NCBI GenBank assembly: GCA_017621795.1
Contig: JAGASJ010000102.1
Location: 1 to 51,145, forward strand
Origin: Oscillospiraceae bacterium
GTDB lineage: Bacteria; Bacillota; Clostridia; Oscillospirales; Oscillospiraceae
Reading direction: 5' to 3'
DNA: 51,145 nt
The notes under the pieces: generated by a model
What the model was told of the DNA's origin: nothing
The model's input: only the letters and a program-made list of their open reading frames with translations
Databases searched by the model: none
Shown here: positions 34,031 through 42,909 of the stretch, one piece after another
How positions within the stretch are numbered: the first letter of the stretch is position 1
Layout: each line of letters opens with the position of its first letter
Made by a program: the position numbers and the translations under genes

Positions 34031-34897
34031 TTATGGGTTCTTTCTGCGGTAAATGGCATTGCTGATCGCCGCAAACTGGGGAATAGACAATGTTTCTCCC
34101 CGCACATTTTCAGGTAAGCCGCACTCTGATAAAATAGCCTTTGCCCCTTCCTTTCCCAATTCCGGAAAGCCTGCAGCAAGGCCGTTTTGCAATGTTTTAC
34201 GGCGCATTGCAAAGCTGGCGCGCACTGTGCGGAAAAACAGGTCCTCACTGAGCACATCCCAAGGCAATTCCTTGCGAGTGCGCAAAGTAATAACTGCAGA
34301 AGTAACCTTTGGCTGGGGCATAAAGCAATGGGCAGGCACATCGAAAAGAAGCTCCGGCTCCGCATAATACTGGCAGAAAATTGTAAATGCACTGTAATCT
34401 GCTGTCCCCGGTTTTGCCGCTATACGTACAGCTACTTCCTTTTGCACCATCACCGTCACCGCTTCAAAGCACTTTGCTTCCAAAAGTGCCGAGAGAATAG
34501 GCGAAGTAATATAATATGGCAGGTTGGCACAGGCCATCGGACGTAATGCCCCAAACTGCTCATAGACAAGCTTGGGAATATCCTGCTTCAGAATATCGCC
34601 CCACAAAATATTCAGGTTTTCAAAAGAGCCGACCGTCTCCTTCAAAATAGGCTCCAGACGGTTATCCAATTCCACTGCGCATACTTTCTTTGCCCGCAGG
34701 CACAGCTGTTGTGTCAGCGGACCGATGCCGGGACCAATTTCCAAAACACCAACGGTCTGATCCATGCCGGACTGCTCTGCAATTTGCTCCGGAACCCAGC
34801 TTGCGGTAAGAAAATTCTGCCCTTTTGCCTTTGAAAAATGGAAACCGTACTTTTCCAAAAGCGGCTTCATCACCTGTGTATTGCACACTTCAACCAT
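34031..34897 (-). CDS. rsmA: 16S rRNA adenine dimethyltransferase
   Basis: A 288-residue RsmA/KsgA that dimethylates two adjacent adenines near the 3' end of 16S rRNA. It shows KGQNFLTASWV near the N-terminus, motif I VLEIGPGIGPLT, and the catalytic NLPYYITSPIL. The C-terminal helical domain ends with the family pattern. AGGAGGGG lies five bases before the ATG at 34897; 18 further open codons upstream include that site and are rejected. The neighbouring 3D-domain gene upstream mirrors the yabE-rnmV-ksgA order of Bacillus, but without rnmV. Confidence 0.95.
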   Translation of the reverse strand: MVEVCNTQVMKPLLEKYGFHFSKAKGQNFLTASWVPEQIAEQSGMDQTVGVLEIGPGIGPLTQQLCLRAKKVCAVELDNRLEPILKETVGSFENLNILWGDILKQDIPKLVYEQFGALRPMACANLPYYITSPILSALLEAKCFEAVTVMVQKEVAVRIAAKPGTADYSAFTIFCQYYAEPELLFDVPAHCFMPQPKVTSAVITLRTRKELPWDVLSEDLFFRTVRASFAMRRKTLQNGLAAGFPELGKEGAKAILSECGLPENVRGETLSIPQFAAISNAIYRRKNP

Positions 34898-34955
34898 CTT
34901 AACCCCTCCTTTCATCGGAGGTATTATATCAGGTAAAGCCTCATATTGCAATCCT

Positions 34956-35687
34956 TTATTCCGATAGGAAGTACACCGTTATATCCCGCCGTCCGAAGGC
35001 ATAACACTCTTCCAGCGAGTCAAAAAACAGGTCTATAATTTTACCTTTTACCGCACCGCCGCAATCCTCCGCAGAGGCAACGCCATAATCAAAATCTCCG
35101 TCTTCGGATACAATGTACATTTTTGTAAAATACGGAATAACCGTGGGATCCACCGCAACAGCGCCTACACGTGCCGGTGTTCCACAGGCTGTCGTACCTG
35201 TAACATCTTCAATCCAGGACGTATATGCGGTGGCATTGTATGTGTCTTTTCGGGTATACTGCAAGCACGTTCCCTCTTTTGTAACGATAAATCCCTCCCC
35301 TTCAAGGGGAAATCGACGTGCACTTCCCACCTGTTCGCCTGTTCCAACCGCCATTACAGCAGGCGTAGACGGTCGAAGCGGCTCAGCAGATATTAAACTC
35401 TCCCGCTGCATTTTGCCGTTTACATACAAAACCTCCATCAGTGCATCCACAGCCCCCCACTGTCCCGCAAACAGCAGCTCCTGTTCCCCTTTTTCCAAGG
35501 ATGGGTCTTTGCAGTAGAGTATCTGTCCCGGTGTTTCGATCACTCTTTGCTCCCGCACCGTTTCCCGCACTGCTTCGTGATGCACAGCCGGCTGTGTAGT
35601 TTCCTGTATTGGCGGCGTTTGTTTTGCGCATCCACATAACATAAAGAACAATACAGCATAAGCAATCCCTTGCAATGTTTTCATCAT
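34956..35687 (-). CDS. 3D-domain lipoprotein (YabE/MltA-fold-like)
   Basis: A 243-residue exported protein with a lipobox (FFMLCGCAK, lipid Cys near residue 20). A Thr/Glu-rich stretch follows, then a G5-like region (about 90-125), then a C-terminal 3D domain (about 150-240) with GTTACGTPARVGAVAVDP, YFTKMYI and the Asp/Gly pattern DCGGAVKGKIIDLFFDS. Such proteins are cell-wall hydrolases or resuscitation factors related to B. subtilis YabE/YocH. Two adjacent ATG codons share one AGGAGG; the first is used here. Confidence 0.85.
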   Translation of the reverse strand: MMKTLQGIAYAVLFFMLCGCAKQTPPIQETTQPAVHHEAVRETVREQRVIETPGQILYCKDPSLEKGEQELLFAGQWGAVDALMEVLYVNGKMQRESLISAEPLRPSTPAVMAVGTGEQVGSARRFPLEGEGFIVTKEGTCLQYTRKDTYNATAYTSWIEDVTGTTACGTPARVGAVAVDPTVIPYFTKMYIVSEDGDFDYGVASAEDCGGAVKGKIIDLFFDSLEECYAFGRRDITVYFLSE

Positions 35688-35766
35688 TACTGCCTCCTTT
35701 TAAAATATTTAGCAGTATAGTAGAGATCACATTTCATTTACAAGGCTTTTCTGTCGTCTTCCCTTC

Positions 35767-35795
35767 TTGACAGCGGCAAAATCCTGTGTTATAGT
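35767..35795 (+). promoter_or_regulatory. thrS promoter
   Basis: Perfect TTGACA (35767-35772), a 17-bp spacer and TATAGT (35790-35795). Transcription should begin near 35802. Confidence 0.75.
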
Positions 35796-35801
35796 TTTAT
35801 T

Positions 35802-36069
35802 GGATAAAGGCTTTGACGAAGACTTATGCGCCTTACAAGATACCCAGAGAGGCATCCACTTTGGTGAAAGGATGCTGTACCCCCGTAATGCTGCACACCA
35901 CTTCTGAGCCATCGACCGGAAATGGCCGATCGGGTGCGCCCGTTAAAGCGTCAAGCAAGCAGTTTTCGTTGATCGCTTGCTTACCGAGTGACAGCTTATG
36001 CTGTAACCAGGGTGGAACCGTGGAATACTTTTGTATCCCACCCCTGATTTTCAGGGGTGGGTATTTTTA
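35802..36069 (+). promoter_or_regulatory. Threonine T-box riboswitch leader
   Basis: The T-box core AGGGTGGAACCGTGG is at 36009-36023, before a terminator with perfect 11-nt arms (36037-36047 and 36051-36061) and a T-rich tail. The bulge UGGA suits a tRNA ending U-CCA, as in tRNA-Thr. Stem I begins with GGCTTTGACGAAGA near 35809 and closes with GAGCC near 35906. The terminal-loop motif TTGGTGAAAGG is at about 35860-35870. The likely specifier codon is ACC (Thr) at 35897-35899. Uncharged tRNA-Thr would favour read-through into thrS. Confidence 0.9.
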
Positions 36070-36100
36070 TACCTTCCCCAATAAAAAGGAGGAAACAACT

Positions 36101-37897
36101 ATGAGCGAAGAAAACCTGTACACCTTTGAAAACCCCGACTTTCGCAAAACCTACTGGCACACCAGCTCCCACGTGATGGCGCAAGCTGTCAAGCGTTTAT
36201 GGCCCGAAGTGCAGCTTGCAATCGGCCCTGCCATTGAGGAAGGCTGGTACTACGACTTTGACGCACCCTTCTCTTTCACCCCTGAGCATTTGGAGAAGAT
36301 CGAAGCAGAGATGAAGAAAATTTGCAAGGAACGCATCCGTCTGGAACGCAGTGAGCTGCCCCGTGCGGAAGCGATCGCCTGGGCAGAAGCACACAACGAG
36401 CCTTACAAGAAGGAACTGATCGAGGACCTGCCTGCAGACGCCGTTATTTCCTTCTATACTCAGGGCGAATTTACCGACCTGTGCGCCGGCCCGCACCTGG
36501 ATCATACCGGACGCATCAAGCACAACGGCTTTAAACTGACCAAGTCCTGCGGTGCATACTGGCGTGGTGACTCCAACCGCAAAATGCTGCAGCGTATCTA
36601 CGGCATCGGCTTCCCCTCTAAGGAAGAATTGGATGTTTATTTGGAAAAGCAGGCCGAGGCTCTTAAGCGCGACCACAACAAACTCGGTCGTGAATTAGAA
36701 TTTTTTACCACAGTGGAAGAAATCGGTCAGGGTCTGCCCATCCTGCTGCCTAAGGGCGCTCGTGTCATTCAGACTCTTCAGCGCTGGATCGAGGACGAGG
36801 AGCAAAAGCGGGGCTATTTGCTGACCAAAACGCCTCTGATGGCTAAGCGGGAACTGTATAAGATCTCCGGTCACTGGGATCATTATTTGGACGGTATGTT
36901 CATTTTGGGCGATCCCCATGACGAGGAAAAAGAGTGCTTTGCACTGCGCCCCATGACCTGTCCCTTCCAGTATCAGGTATATTTAAACCGTGCCCGTTCT
37001 TACAGAGATCTGCCCATGCGTTTGGGCGAGACCTCCACACTGTTCCGCAACGAAGATTCCGGCGAAATGCACGGTCTGATTCGTGTGCGCCAGTTCACCA
37101 TTTCCGAAGGACACCTGATCCTTCGTCCTGATCAGCTTGAAGAAGAGTTTAAGGGTTGTTTGGAGCTTGCAAAGCACGTACTGGATACTGTGGGTATGCT
37201 GGAGAACTGCTCCTTCCGCTTCTCTCAGTGGGATCCTGCCAAATCCGGCATCAAATATGAGGGCACAGCTGAGCAGTGGAATGAGGCTCAAAGCGTCATG
37301 AAGACCATTTTGGACAATTTGGGCGTGAATTACGAAGTGGGCATTGATGAAGCCGCCTTCTACGGTCCGAAGCTGGACATCCAGTACAAAAACGTATTCG
37401 GCAAGGAAGATACCATCGTCACCATTCAGATCGACATGCTTTTGGCGCAGAAATTCGGAATGGAATACACCGATGCAGACGGCTTAAAGAAGACGCCCTA
37501 TATCATTCACCGCACCTCTTTAGGCTGCTACGAGCGCACACTGGCTTACTTGATCGAACGTTATGCCGGTGCACTGCCGCTGTGGATGATGCCCGAGCAG
37601 GTTCGGGTACTGCCCATCACCGACCGCACCCACGAATACGGCAAGGAGCTTGCAGAAAAGCTGAAGGCTGTGGGCATTAAGGCTGAGACCGACTGCCGCA
37701 GCGAAAAGCTGGGCTACAAGATCCGTGAGGCCCAAATGCAGAAAGTGCCCTATATGCTGGTTGTTGGTGACCGGGATATGGAAAACGGCACCGTTTCTGT
37801 CCGTACGCGCAAGGGCGATGATCTGGGCGCAATGACCCCCGAAGCATTCATCGCAAAGTGCTTAACGGAAATTGCATCCAAGAGTAAGGAAATTTAA
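36101..37897 (+). CDS. thrS: Threonyl-tRNA synthetase lacking the TGS domain
   Basis: A 598-residue class II synthetase. It begins directly with the editing domain: HTSSHVMAQAVKRLWPE (HxxxH) and, further on, DLCAGPHLDHTG (CxxxH). The catalytic core has the zinc ligands in RPMTCPFQ, ISEGHLI and HRTSLGCYERTLAYLIE, plus the class II motifs around RLGETSTLFRNEDSGEMHGLIRVRQF. The anticodon-binding domain follows (about 500-598). The usual TGS domain of about 60 residues is absent. The start ATG has AAGGAGG eight bases upstream; the open frame continues back through the T-box but is not coding. Confidence 0.95.
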   Translation: MSEENLYTFENPDFRKTYWHTSSHVMAQAVKRLWPEVQLAIGPAIEEGWYYDFDAPFSFTPEHLEKIEAEMKKICKERIRLERSELPRAEAIAWAEAHNEPYKKELIEDLPADAVISFYTQGEFTDLCAGPHLDHTGRIKHNGFKLTKSCGAYWRGDSNRKMLQRIYGIGFPSKEELDVYLEKQAEALKRDHNKLGRELEFFTTVEEIGQGLPILLPKGARVIQTLQRWIEDEEQKRGYLLTKTPLMAKRELYKISGHWDHYLDGMFILGDPHDEEKECFALRPMTCPFQYQVYLNRARSYRDLPMRLGETSTLFRNEDSGEMHGLIRVRQFTISEGHLILRPDQLEEEFKGCLELAKHVLDTVGMLENCSFRFSQWDPAKSGIKYEGTAEQWNEAQSVMKTILDNLGVNYEVGIDEAAFYGPKLDIQYKNVFGKEDTIVTIQIDMLLAQKFGMEYTDADGLKKTPYIIHRTSLGCYERTLAYLIERYAGALPLWMMPEQVRVLPITDRTHEYGKELAEKLKAVGIKAETDCRSEKLGYKIREAQMQKVPYMLVVGDRDMENGTVSVRTRKGDDLGAMTPEAFIAKCLTEIASKSKEI

Positions 37898-37905
37898 AAA
37901 ATCAG

Positions 37906-37934
37906 GGGGTGTCTCATAATGAATGAGACACCCC
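37906..37934 (-). terminator. Hairpin between thrS and the Spo0A-like gene
   Basis: Perfect 12-nt arms GGGGTGTCTCAT and ATGAGACACCCC. A T-run (TGATTTTTTAAAT) follows only on the - strand, so it best terminates the convergent Spo0A-like gene, though it may also stop thrS transcripts. Confidence 0.6.
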
Positions 37935-37962
37935 AAAAAATGTATATTTATTAGAATTTTAC

Positions 37963-38045
37963 TGTAGGGAACGGCCTAATGTGCCGTTCCCTATTGCATA
38001 TTTCGAGGAATATTCTGCGGAACGGCACATAGGCCGTTCCCTACA
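37963..38045. repeat. Nested inverted repeat (REP/MITE-like)
   Basis: A 28-nt left arm (37963-37990) and a 27-nt right arm (38019-38045) are complementary except for one base, separated by a 28-nt spacer. Each arm is itself a palindrome (GGGAACGGC/GCCGTTCCC and GGAACGGC/GCCGTTCC), so it can form either one long hairpin or two short ones. It lies just past the end of the Spo0A-like gene. No coding frame. Confidence 0.85.
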
Positions 38046-38070
38046 TATACTTATTGATACAGCAACTTTT

Positions 38071-38781
38071 TTATGCGGTTTTCATTTGTGCATCGGTGAT
38101 AGATGCAATGGTGCTGATGAATGCACTGTTTGTTGGTTTTACGATTTTACCGTTTCCGTCTGTCGGGAAATAAATACTCCAAATCTGCTCATTGCGCTGT
38201 GCCCAAGCACGCTCTATAGCAAAGCGCATTGCCCGTTCCACTTGGGACGGGGTAGCACCCAAAACAGCTGCAACGGAAGGATACAGCTCCCCAAAGATCG
38301 TTTGATTGGGGTTTCTTCGGTACTGCCGAATCGATTCTTCCAAGCACTTCCCGCCTTTTGTTTGAAGGTGAAAGCCCAAGCTTCGCAAAGTAAAATCAAG
38401 GCCATCGGCACTAATGCTCCTGTTTTCCATTTCACACAGATCCAAAACCTTATTACACAGCAATTGGGCACTGCAGGGCGTGCGCAACAGGCATTGCACA
38501 CGCAAATACTCTACTGTATTGAGCACATAATCACTTACATAAGGTGTTATGGCGATCGTAGAACAATAAAGGCCCCGCATTCCTGCCTCCTGCAATACGG
38601 TAATTCCGTCCATTTCAGGCAGCATTAAATCCAATATCAGTACATCCGGCTTCACTTCCGTCAGCATCGTGAGTGCATCCGGTCCGTTGCCGGCTATAAA
38701 GACCAAAAATTGTTCCCTCAGCTGTTGGGAAATGCGTTCTGACAACACATCATCATACAGCGCAAGCAGTACCGTTTTCAT
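38071..38781 (-). CDS. Spo0A-like response regulator
   Basis: A 236-residue protein with a receiver domain (1-115; phospho-acceptor D51 in LILDLMLPEMDG, acidic pair D10/D11) and a Spo0A-type DNA-binding domain (about 130-230: LRSLGFHLQTKGGKCLEESI, LYPSVAAVL, SQVERAMRFAIERAW, KPTNSAFISTIA). The receiver has RTP where the conserved Lys-Pro is expected, and the recognition helix has Gln before Val-Glu-Arg where B. subtilis Spo0A has Arg. It is therefore probably a divergent paralogue rather than the master sporulation regulator, though this cannot be decided from the window. A strong promoter and tandem 0A boxes lie upstream. Confidence 0.85.
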   Translation of the reverse strand: MKTVLLALYDDVLSERISQQLREQFLVFIAGNGPDALTMLTEVKPDVLILDLMLPEMDGITVLQEAGMRGLYCSTIAITPYVSDYVLNTVEYLRVQCLLRTPCSAQLLCNKVLDLCEMENRSISADGLDFTLRSLGFHLQTKGGKCLEESIRQYRRNPNQTIFGELYPSVAAVLGATPSQVERAMRFAIERAWAQRNEQIWSIYFPTDGNGKIVKPTNSAFISTIASITDAQMKTA

Positions 38782-38807
38782 AGGTTCTCCCTCTATGTTT
38801 TTCTTTT

Positions 38808-38836
38808 ATCATAGCACATTCCAAAACGCTCTTCAA
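38808..38836 (-). promoter_or_regulatory. Promoter of the Spo0A-like gene
   Basis: On the - strand, TTGAAG, a 17-bp spacer and TATGAT preceded by TGC (extended -10), 26 bp before the ATG. Confidence 0.7.
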
Positions 38837-38904
38837 GTGGTAACGCAAACTTTTTTCATTCTTTTTCTGATGTTTTCAATCGCTTTATCTGTTATTTTAA
38901 AACT

Positions 38905-38921
38905 TTCGACATTATTCGACA
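38905..38921 (-). promoter_or_regulatory. Tandem 0A boxes
   Basis: TGTCGAA occurs twice in direct orientation on the - strand (38915-38921 and 38905-38911), 10 bp apart, which places them on the same helix face. TGTCGAA is the B. subtilis Spo0A box. They lie about 105-120 bp upstream of the predicted start of the Spo0A-like transcript. Confidence 0.65.
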
Positions 38922-38943
38922 TTCTTCGTCACCGTAAAGCGAT

Positions 38944-38967
38944 CGGGAGCGTATTGATACGCTCCCG
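38944..38967 (-). terminator. Hairpin at the end of clpE
   Basis: Perfect 10-nt arms CGGGAGCGTA and TACGCTCCCG with a 4-nt loop, 6 bp after the clpE stop. There is no clear T-run, so termination strength is uncertain. Confidence 0.6.
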
Positions 38968-38972
38968 AATAA

Positions 38973-41264
38973 TTACTTTGCATTTACGACGATTTGATCC
39001 TCTTGCACATCCACATCAATGGTAGTAATGGGATTTTCAAAGGATTCAATAATCTTTTCACTGATGGGATCTTCCAACAGGCGCTGAATCGTTCGACGCA
39101 AATTCCGTGCGCCATAGGTAACAGAATACGCCTGCTTAACCAGCAGCTTGCGTACTTCCTCAGTGTAATTCATTGCCAAGCCACGCTGTGCAAGGTTTTC
39201 CTGCAGCTCCTTCAGCATAATATCCGCAATCCCCAGGAAATGCTCCTCAGACAAGTGGTTGAAGGTAATGATCTCATCCACACGATTTAAAAACTCGGGA
39301 CGCAGGAACTCACGCAGTGCCTTCATGGTTTTATCCTTTACCATATCGTGCTGTGTGCGCCCGAATCCCAGACCGCTAACGTTTCCCTCTGAGCCTGCAT
39401 TGGAGGTCATCACGATCACAGCATTTTCAAAATTCACTGTGCGTCCCTGGGCATCAGTGATGCGTCCGTCATCCAAAACCTGCAGCAGCACATTCAAAAC
39501 ATCCGGATGTGCCTTCTCAATTTCATCAAACAGCACCACGCTATAGGGCTTTCTGCGAATTTTCTCGGTTAATTGGCCTGCCTCATCATATCCCACATAG
39601 CCGGGAGGCGAGCCGATCAGCTTGGAAACAGTATGCTTTTCCATGTATTCAGACATATCCAGCCGAATTAAGGAATCAACCGAATCAAACAAATCATCTG
39701 CCAGGCACTTCACAAGCTCTGTCTTGCCCACACCGGTAGGACCTACAAATATAAAGGACACCGGACGGTTTTTTGTAGAAATGCCCACCCGTTTTCTGCG
39801 AATAGCCCGTGCCACCGCATCCACCGCTTCATCCTGTCCTACAATATGGGTTTTCAGGCGGTCTGCCAGGCCCTTGATCTGCTGGTATTCCTGGGCTTTG
39901 ATTTTACTGGCGGGAATCTTCGTCCACAACTCAATAATGCGGGCAAGATTTTCCATCGTGACGGCAGGTGCAGGAATACTTTCCAGCTTCTCAATTTCCT
40001 CTGCCAGCTGGCACAGACGACTGCGAATGTGGGCCAGGCGCTCATAGTGCTCGTTTTCTGTGTCCTCTGTGAGCATACGAAGCTCTAATTCATAGTCATT
40101 GCGCTCTTTCTTCAGTTCCGCTAAACGGGAAATCTCCTTGCAGCGCAAATTCACATCCGAACACGCTTCGTCCAGCAGGTCAATGGCCTTATCCGGCAGA
40201 AAACGATCGGTGATATAGCGCTCCGAAAGCAGCACACACTGACGGGCGATCTCAGGAGAAACCGTCACACCGTGGAACTGCCCGTAGGTCTGGGCAATGG
40301 CTTGCATAATCTGACAAGCCTCCTCCAAAGAGGGCTCTGCCACCATTACAGGCTGAAAACGGCGCTCCAATGCCGCATCCTTCTCAATATGCTTACGGTA
40401 TTCATTAAAAGTGGTTGCGCCGATCACCTGTATCTCCCCACGGGAAAGGGCGGGCTTCAGGATATTGGCCGCATTCATCGAGCCTTCCGCATCCCCTGCT
40501 CCAACCAGATTGTGCACCTCGTCGATTACAAGGATGATATTGCCGCATTCCTTGATTTCACCGATCAGGCTCTTCATACGGCTTTCAAACTGGCCGCGGA
40601 ATTGTGTGCCTGCAACAAGCGCTGTCAGATCCAGCAAAAACACTTCTTTATCACGGAGCTTATAAGGCACATCGCCTGCCGCAATACGCTGTGCCAGGCC
40701 TTCTGCAATGGCAGTTTTACCGACGCCCGGCTCGCCGATGAGGCAGGGATTATTTTTCTGACGGCGGTTCAGTATTTGAATCACGCGCTCTGTTTCCTCA
40801 TCGCGTCCAATTACCTTATCCAGCTTTCCGTCTTTGGCTCTTCCGGTCAGGTCCATACAGTAGCTGTCTAAGAATTTATGCTTTTTATGCTTCTTATTGC
40901 CACTGTTTTGTTGTTCTTCCTCAGGCTCTTCCTGCTTGGCAGGCAAATTGGATCTTCCCGGATTCATTTGATTAAACAACTGATTGATCATGGGGAATGT
41001 GGCTGTGCGGCTCTCCCGCTCATCCGGATCATCCTCATTATCCACTTCATTTTGTCCGAACATATTGCTCATTTCATCGGACAGATTATCTAAATCCTCC
41101 TCAGAAAAGCCCATCTGCCTTACCGCTGCGTCGATCTGAGGAATCCCCAGACTGCGGGCGCATTTCAGGCAAAAGCCTTCGTTCGTGGAAACACCGTTTT
41201 CCACCTTGGTGATAAATACCACCGCAATATTCTTCTTACATTTGGTACACAGCTTTGGCTGCAT
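38973..41264 (-). CDS. clpE: ClpE-type Clp ATPase with N-terminal zinc finger
   Basis: A 763-residue AAA+ unfoldase. The N-terminal zinc finger CxxC-X22-CxxC (LCTKCKKN and FCLKCARS) replaces the Clp_N repeats, the ClpE hallmark. An acidic/Gln-rich linker of about 90 residues follows, then D1 with [15 protein letters not shown], a UVR-like coiled middle ([16 protein letters not shown]), and D2 with [12 protein letters not shown] and [12 protein letters not shown]. The LGF in SGLGFGRTQ is a likely ClpP-docking loop. The ATG at 41264 is preferred over a GTG three codons upstream. No CtsR operator was recognised in front. It is longer than B. subtilis ClpE (about 700). Confidence 0.9.
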   Translation of the reverse strand: MQPKLCTKCKKNIAVVFITKVENGVSTNEGFCLKCARSLGIPQIDAAVRQMGFSEEDLDNLSDEMSNMFGQNEVDNEDDPDERESRTATFPMINQLFNQMNPGRSNLPAKQEEPEEEQQNSGNKKHKKHKFLDSYCMDLTGRAKDGKLDKVIGRDEETERVIQILNRRQKNNPCLIGEPGVGKTAIAEGLAQRIAAGDVPYKLRDKEVFLLDLTALVAGTQFRGQFESRMKSLIGEIKECGNIILVIDEVHNLVGAGDAEGSMNAANILKPALSRGEIQVIGATTFNEYRKHIEKDAALERRFQPVMVAEPSLEEACQIMQAIAQTYGQFHGVTVSPEIARQCVLLSERYITDRFLPDKAIDLLDEACSDVNLRCKEISRLAELKKERNDYELELRMLTEDTENEHYERLAHIRSRLCQLAEEIEKLESIPAPAVTMENLARIIELWTKIPASKIKAQEYQQIKGLADRLKTHIVGQDEAVDAVARAIRRKRVGISTKNRPVSFIFVGPTGVGKTELVKCLADDLFDSVDSLIRLDMSEYMEKHTVSKLIGSPPGYVGYDEAGQLTEKIRRKPYSVVLFDEIEKAHPDVLNVLLQVLDDGRITDAQGRTVNFENAVIVMTSNAGSEGNVSGLGFGRTQHDMVKDKTMKALREFLRPEFLNRVDEIITFNHLSEEHFLGIADIMLKELQENLAQRGLAMNYTEEVRKLLVKQAYSVTYGARNLRRTIQRLLEDPISEKIIESFENPITTIDVDVQEDQIVVNAK

Positions 41265-41320
41265 TTCAATCACAACCTTTCATTTGATGCTTCTTCGCAA
41301 AACATCAAAACAAGAGAATT

Positions 41321-42094
41321 CTAAAATTGCTCGGGATGCTCAAATTTTTCGATCCCATCGTCGTACCACAGGTGGGTCATATACAGTCCTCCCGGAGGAA
41401 CCGTCGGACCGGCCGCGGTACGATTTCCGTTTTCAAGAATCTGCCCGATTTGCTCCGGGGGAAACTTACCCTCGGCGCAATAAACCACCGTTCCCACCAT
41501 TGCACGTGCCATATTATACAAAAAACCGTTGGCGCAGACCTTTAGCTCAATGATGTTGCCGCGCCGCTCCACATTAAAGTAGTATACGGTACGAACGGTG
41601 GATTTAACATCTGTACCTACACTGCGCACAGCAGCAAAATCGTGGGTGCCCACAAATTGATCTGCCGCTTGTTGCATAATTCTTTCATCCAAATGCTTGG
41701 GATAAAACCATGCACGGTTCACGTAAAAGGGATCACGAACACGGGAATTATAGATCGTATAGGTGTACTCTTTTTTGACACATGAGCCGATCGCATTAAA
41801 GTCTTCGTGCACCTCAAAAGCCTTTGTCACTACTATATCCACCGGTAAATGGGTATTCAGCGCATAGGGCAGGCGGTCCACAGGAATGGTCGACTCTGTT
41901 CTGAAATTGGCAACATAACAACGGGCATGGACACCGGCGTCCGTTCTTCCGCAACCGGTAACATGAACAGCGTGATTTACAACCATTGCAACGGCCTTTT
42001 CCAAGGTTTGCTGTACAGTCGCCAGGTTTTTCTGCGCCTGCCAGCCGTGGTACGCCGTGCCCTCATAGGTTAAAAACAATGCAATATTGCGCAT
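41321..42094 (-). CDS. truA: tRNA pseudouridine synthase A
   Basis: A 257-residue TruA that isomerises U38-U40 in the tRNA anticodon stem. It shows LTYEGTAYHGWQAQ, the catalytic Asp in CGRTDAGVHARCYVANF, and the C-terminal FLYNMARAMVGTVV block. Two adjacent ATG codons occur; the second (42094) lies six bases after GAGG. The much longer open frame upstream runs into ecfT and is not coding. It follows ecfT by 8 bp, a conserved Firmicute arrangement. Confidence 0.95.
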   Translation of the reverse strand: MRNIALFLTYEGTAYHGWQAQKNLATVQQTLEKAVAMVVNHAVHVTGCGRTDAGVHARCYVANFRTESTIPVDRLPYALNTHLPVDIVVTKAFEVHEDFNAIGSCVKKEYTYTIYNSRVRDPFYVNRAWFYPKHLDERIMQQAADQFVGTHDFAAVRSVGTDVKSTVRTVYYFNVERRGNIIELKVCANGFLYNMARAMVGTVVYCAEGKFPPEQIGQILENGNRTAAGPTVPPGGLYMTHLWYDDGIEKFEHPEQF

Positions 42095-42102
42095 CATACA
42101 CC

Positions 42103-42909
42103 TCACAGGCCAAAGTGACGCAGCACAATCATACCGGCCAAAAGTACGGCTGCAACGAAAAAGGCAAGCAGATCCGAGCGATGGTAGCGCAATAGTTTCA
42201 TTTTCGTTCTTCCCTTGCCGCCCTGATAGCAACGGCATTCCATGGCTGTTGCCAGCTCATCGGCACGACGGAAAGCGCTGATAAACAGCGGTACCAAAAT
42301 CGGGACCAAAGCACGGACGCGCTTGAAAATATTTCCGGTTTCAAAATCTGCACCCCTTGCCTTCTGAGCAGACATAATCTTATCCGTTTCCTCGATCAGA
42401 GTGGGGATAAAACGCAGCGCAATGCACATCATCATAGACAATTCGTGCACAGGCAGGTGAATCTTCTTCAGCGGACTAAGAAGAGATTCCAATCCGTCTG
42501 TCAACGCGATGGGCGAAGTGGTGTATGTCAGTAAGAATGTACCTGTAATCAGCATCATAATCCGCGAAATCATAAACACTGCTCGTATGATGCCCTCTTT
42601 GGTAATGGATAATCCCCAAAATTCCACAAGCACCGTTTCTCCACCTGTGAAAAAAATGTTTAAGATGGCAGTAAACGCCAAAATAAACACAAGGGGCTTC
42701 ATTCCCCGAAGAATAGACTTAACAGGAATCTTGGATACCGCAATGACAAAAATCAAAAACGCCAGCATCACGCCGTAAGAAATCCAGCTCAAGGCAACAA
42801 ATAGCGCTGCAATATAGACAACTAAAAACAGCAGTTTTGTGCGGGGATCTAACCGATGAATGACGGAGTTTCCCGGGAAATACTGCCCCAATGTAATATC
42901 TTTAAGCAT
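42103..42909 (-). CDS. ecfT: ECF transporter transmembrane protein EcfT
   Basis: A 268-residue integral membrane protein linking the two EcfA ATPases to substrate-specific S components for vitamins and metals. About six hydrophobic segments are visible. The Ala-Arg-Gly coupling motif ARG is seen in MSAQKARGADFETG and in the second AMECRCYQGGKGRT copy. It starts PGNSVIHRLDPRTKLL, typical of the family. Its start overlaps ecfA2 by 8 bp. Confidence 0.95.
   Translation of the reverse strand: MLKDITLGQYFPGNSVIHRLDPRTKLLFLVVYIAALFVALSWISYGVMLAFLIFVIAVSKIPVKSILRGMKPLVFILAFTAILNIFFTGGETVLVEFWGLSITKEGIIRAVFMISRIMMLITGTFLLTYTTSPIALTDGLESLLSPLKKIHLPVHELSMMMCIALRFIPTLIEETDKIMSAQKARGADFETGNIFKRVRALVPILVPLFISAFRRADELATAMECRCYQGGKGRTKMKLLRYHRSDLLAFFVAAVLLAGMIVLRHFGL

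Noticed and set aside
34898-34951. Eighteen extra codons before rsmA
   Set aside because: They contain the AGGAGGGG site that serves the ATG at 34897.
35813-36100. Upstream in-frame extension of thrS
   Set aside because: The codons run through the T-box core and its terminator; AAGGAGG fixes the start at 36101.
42095-42238. Long N-terminal extension of TruA
   Set aside because: It lies inside ecfT in another frame; TruA begins at MRNIALFLTYEG.
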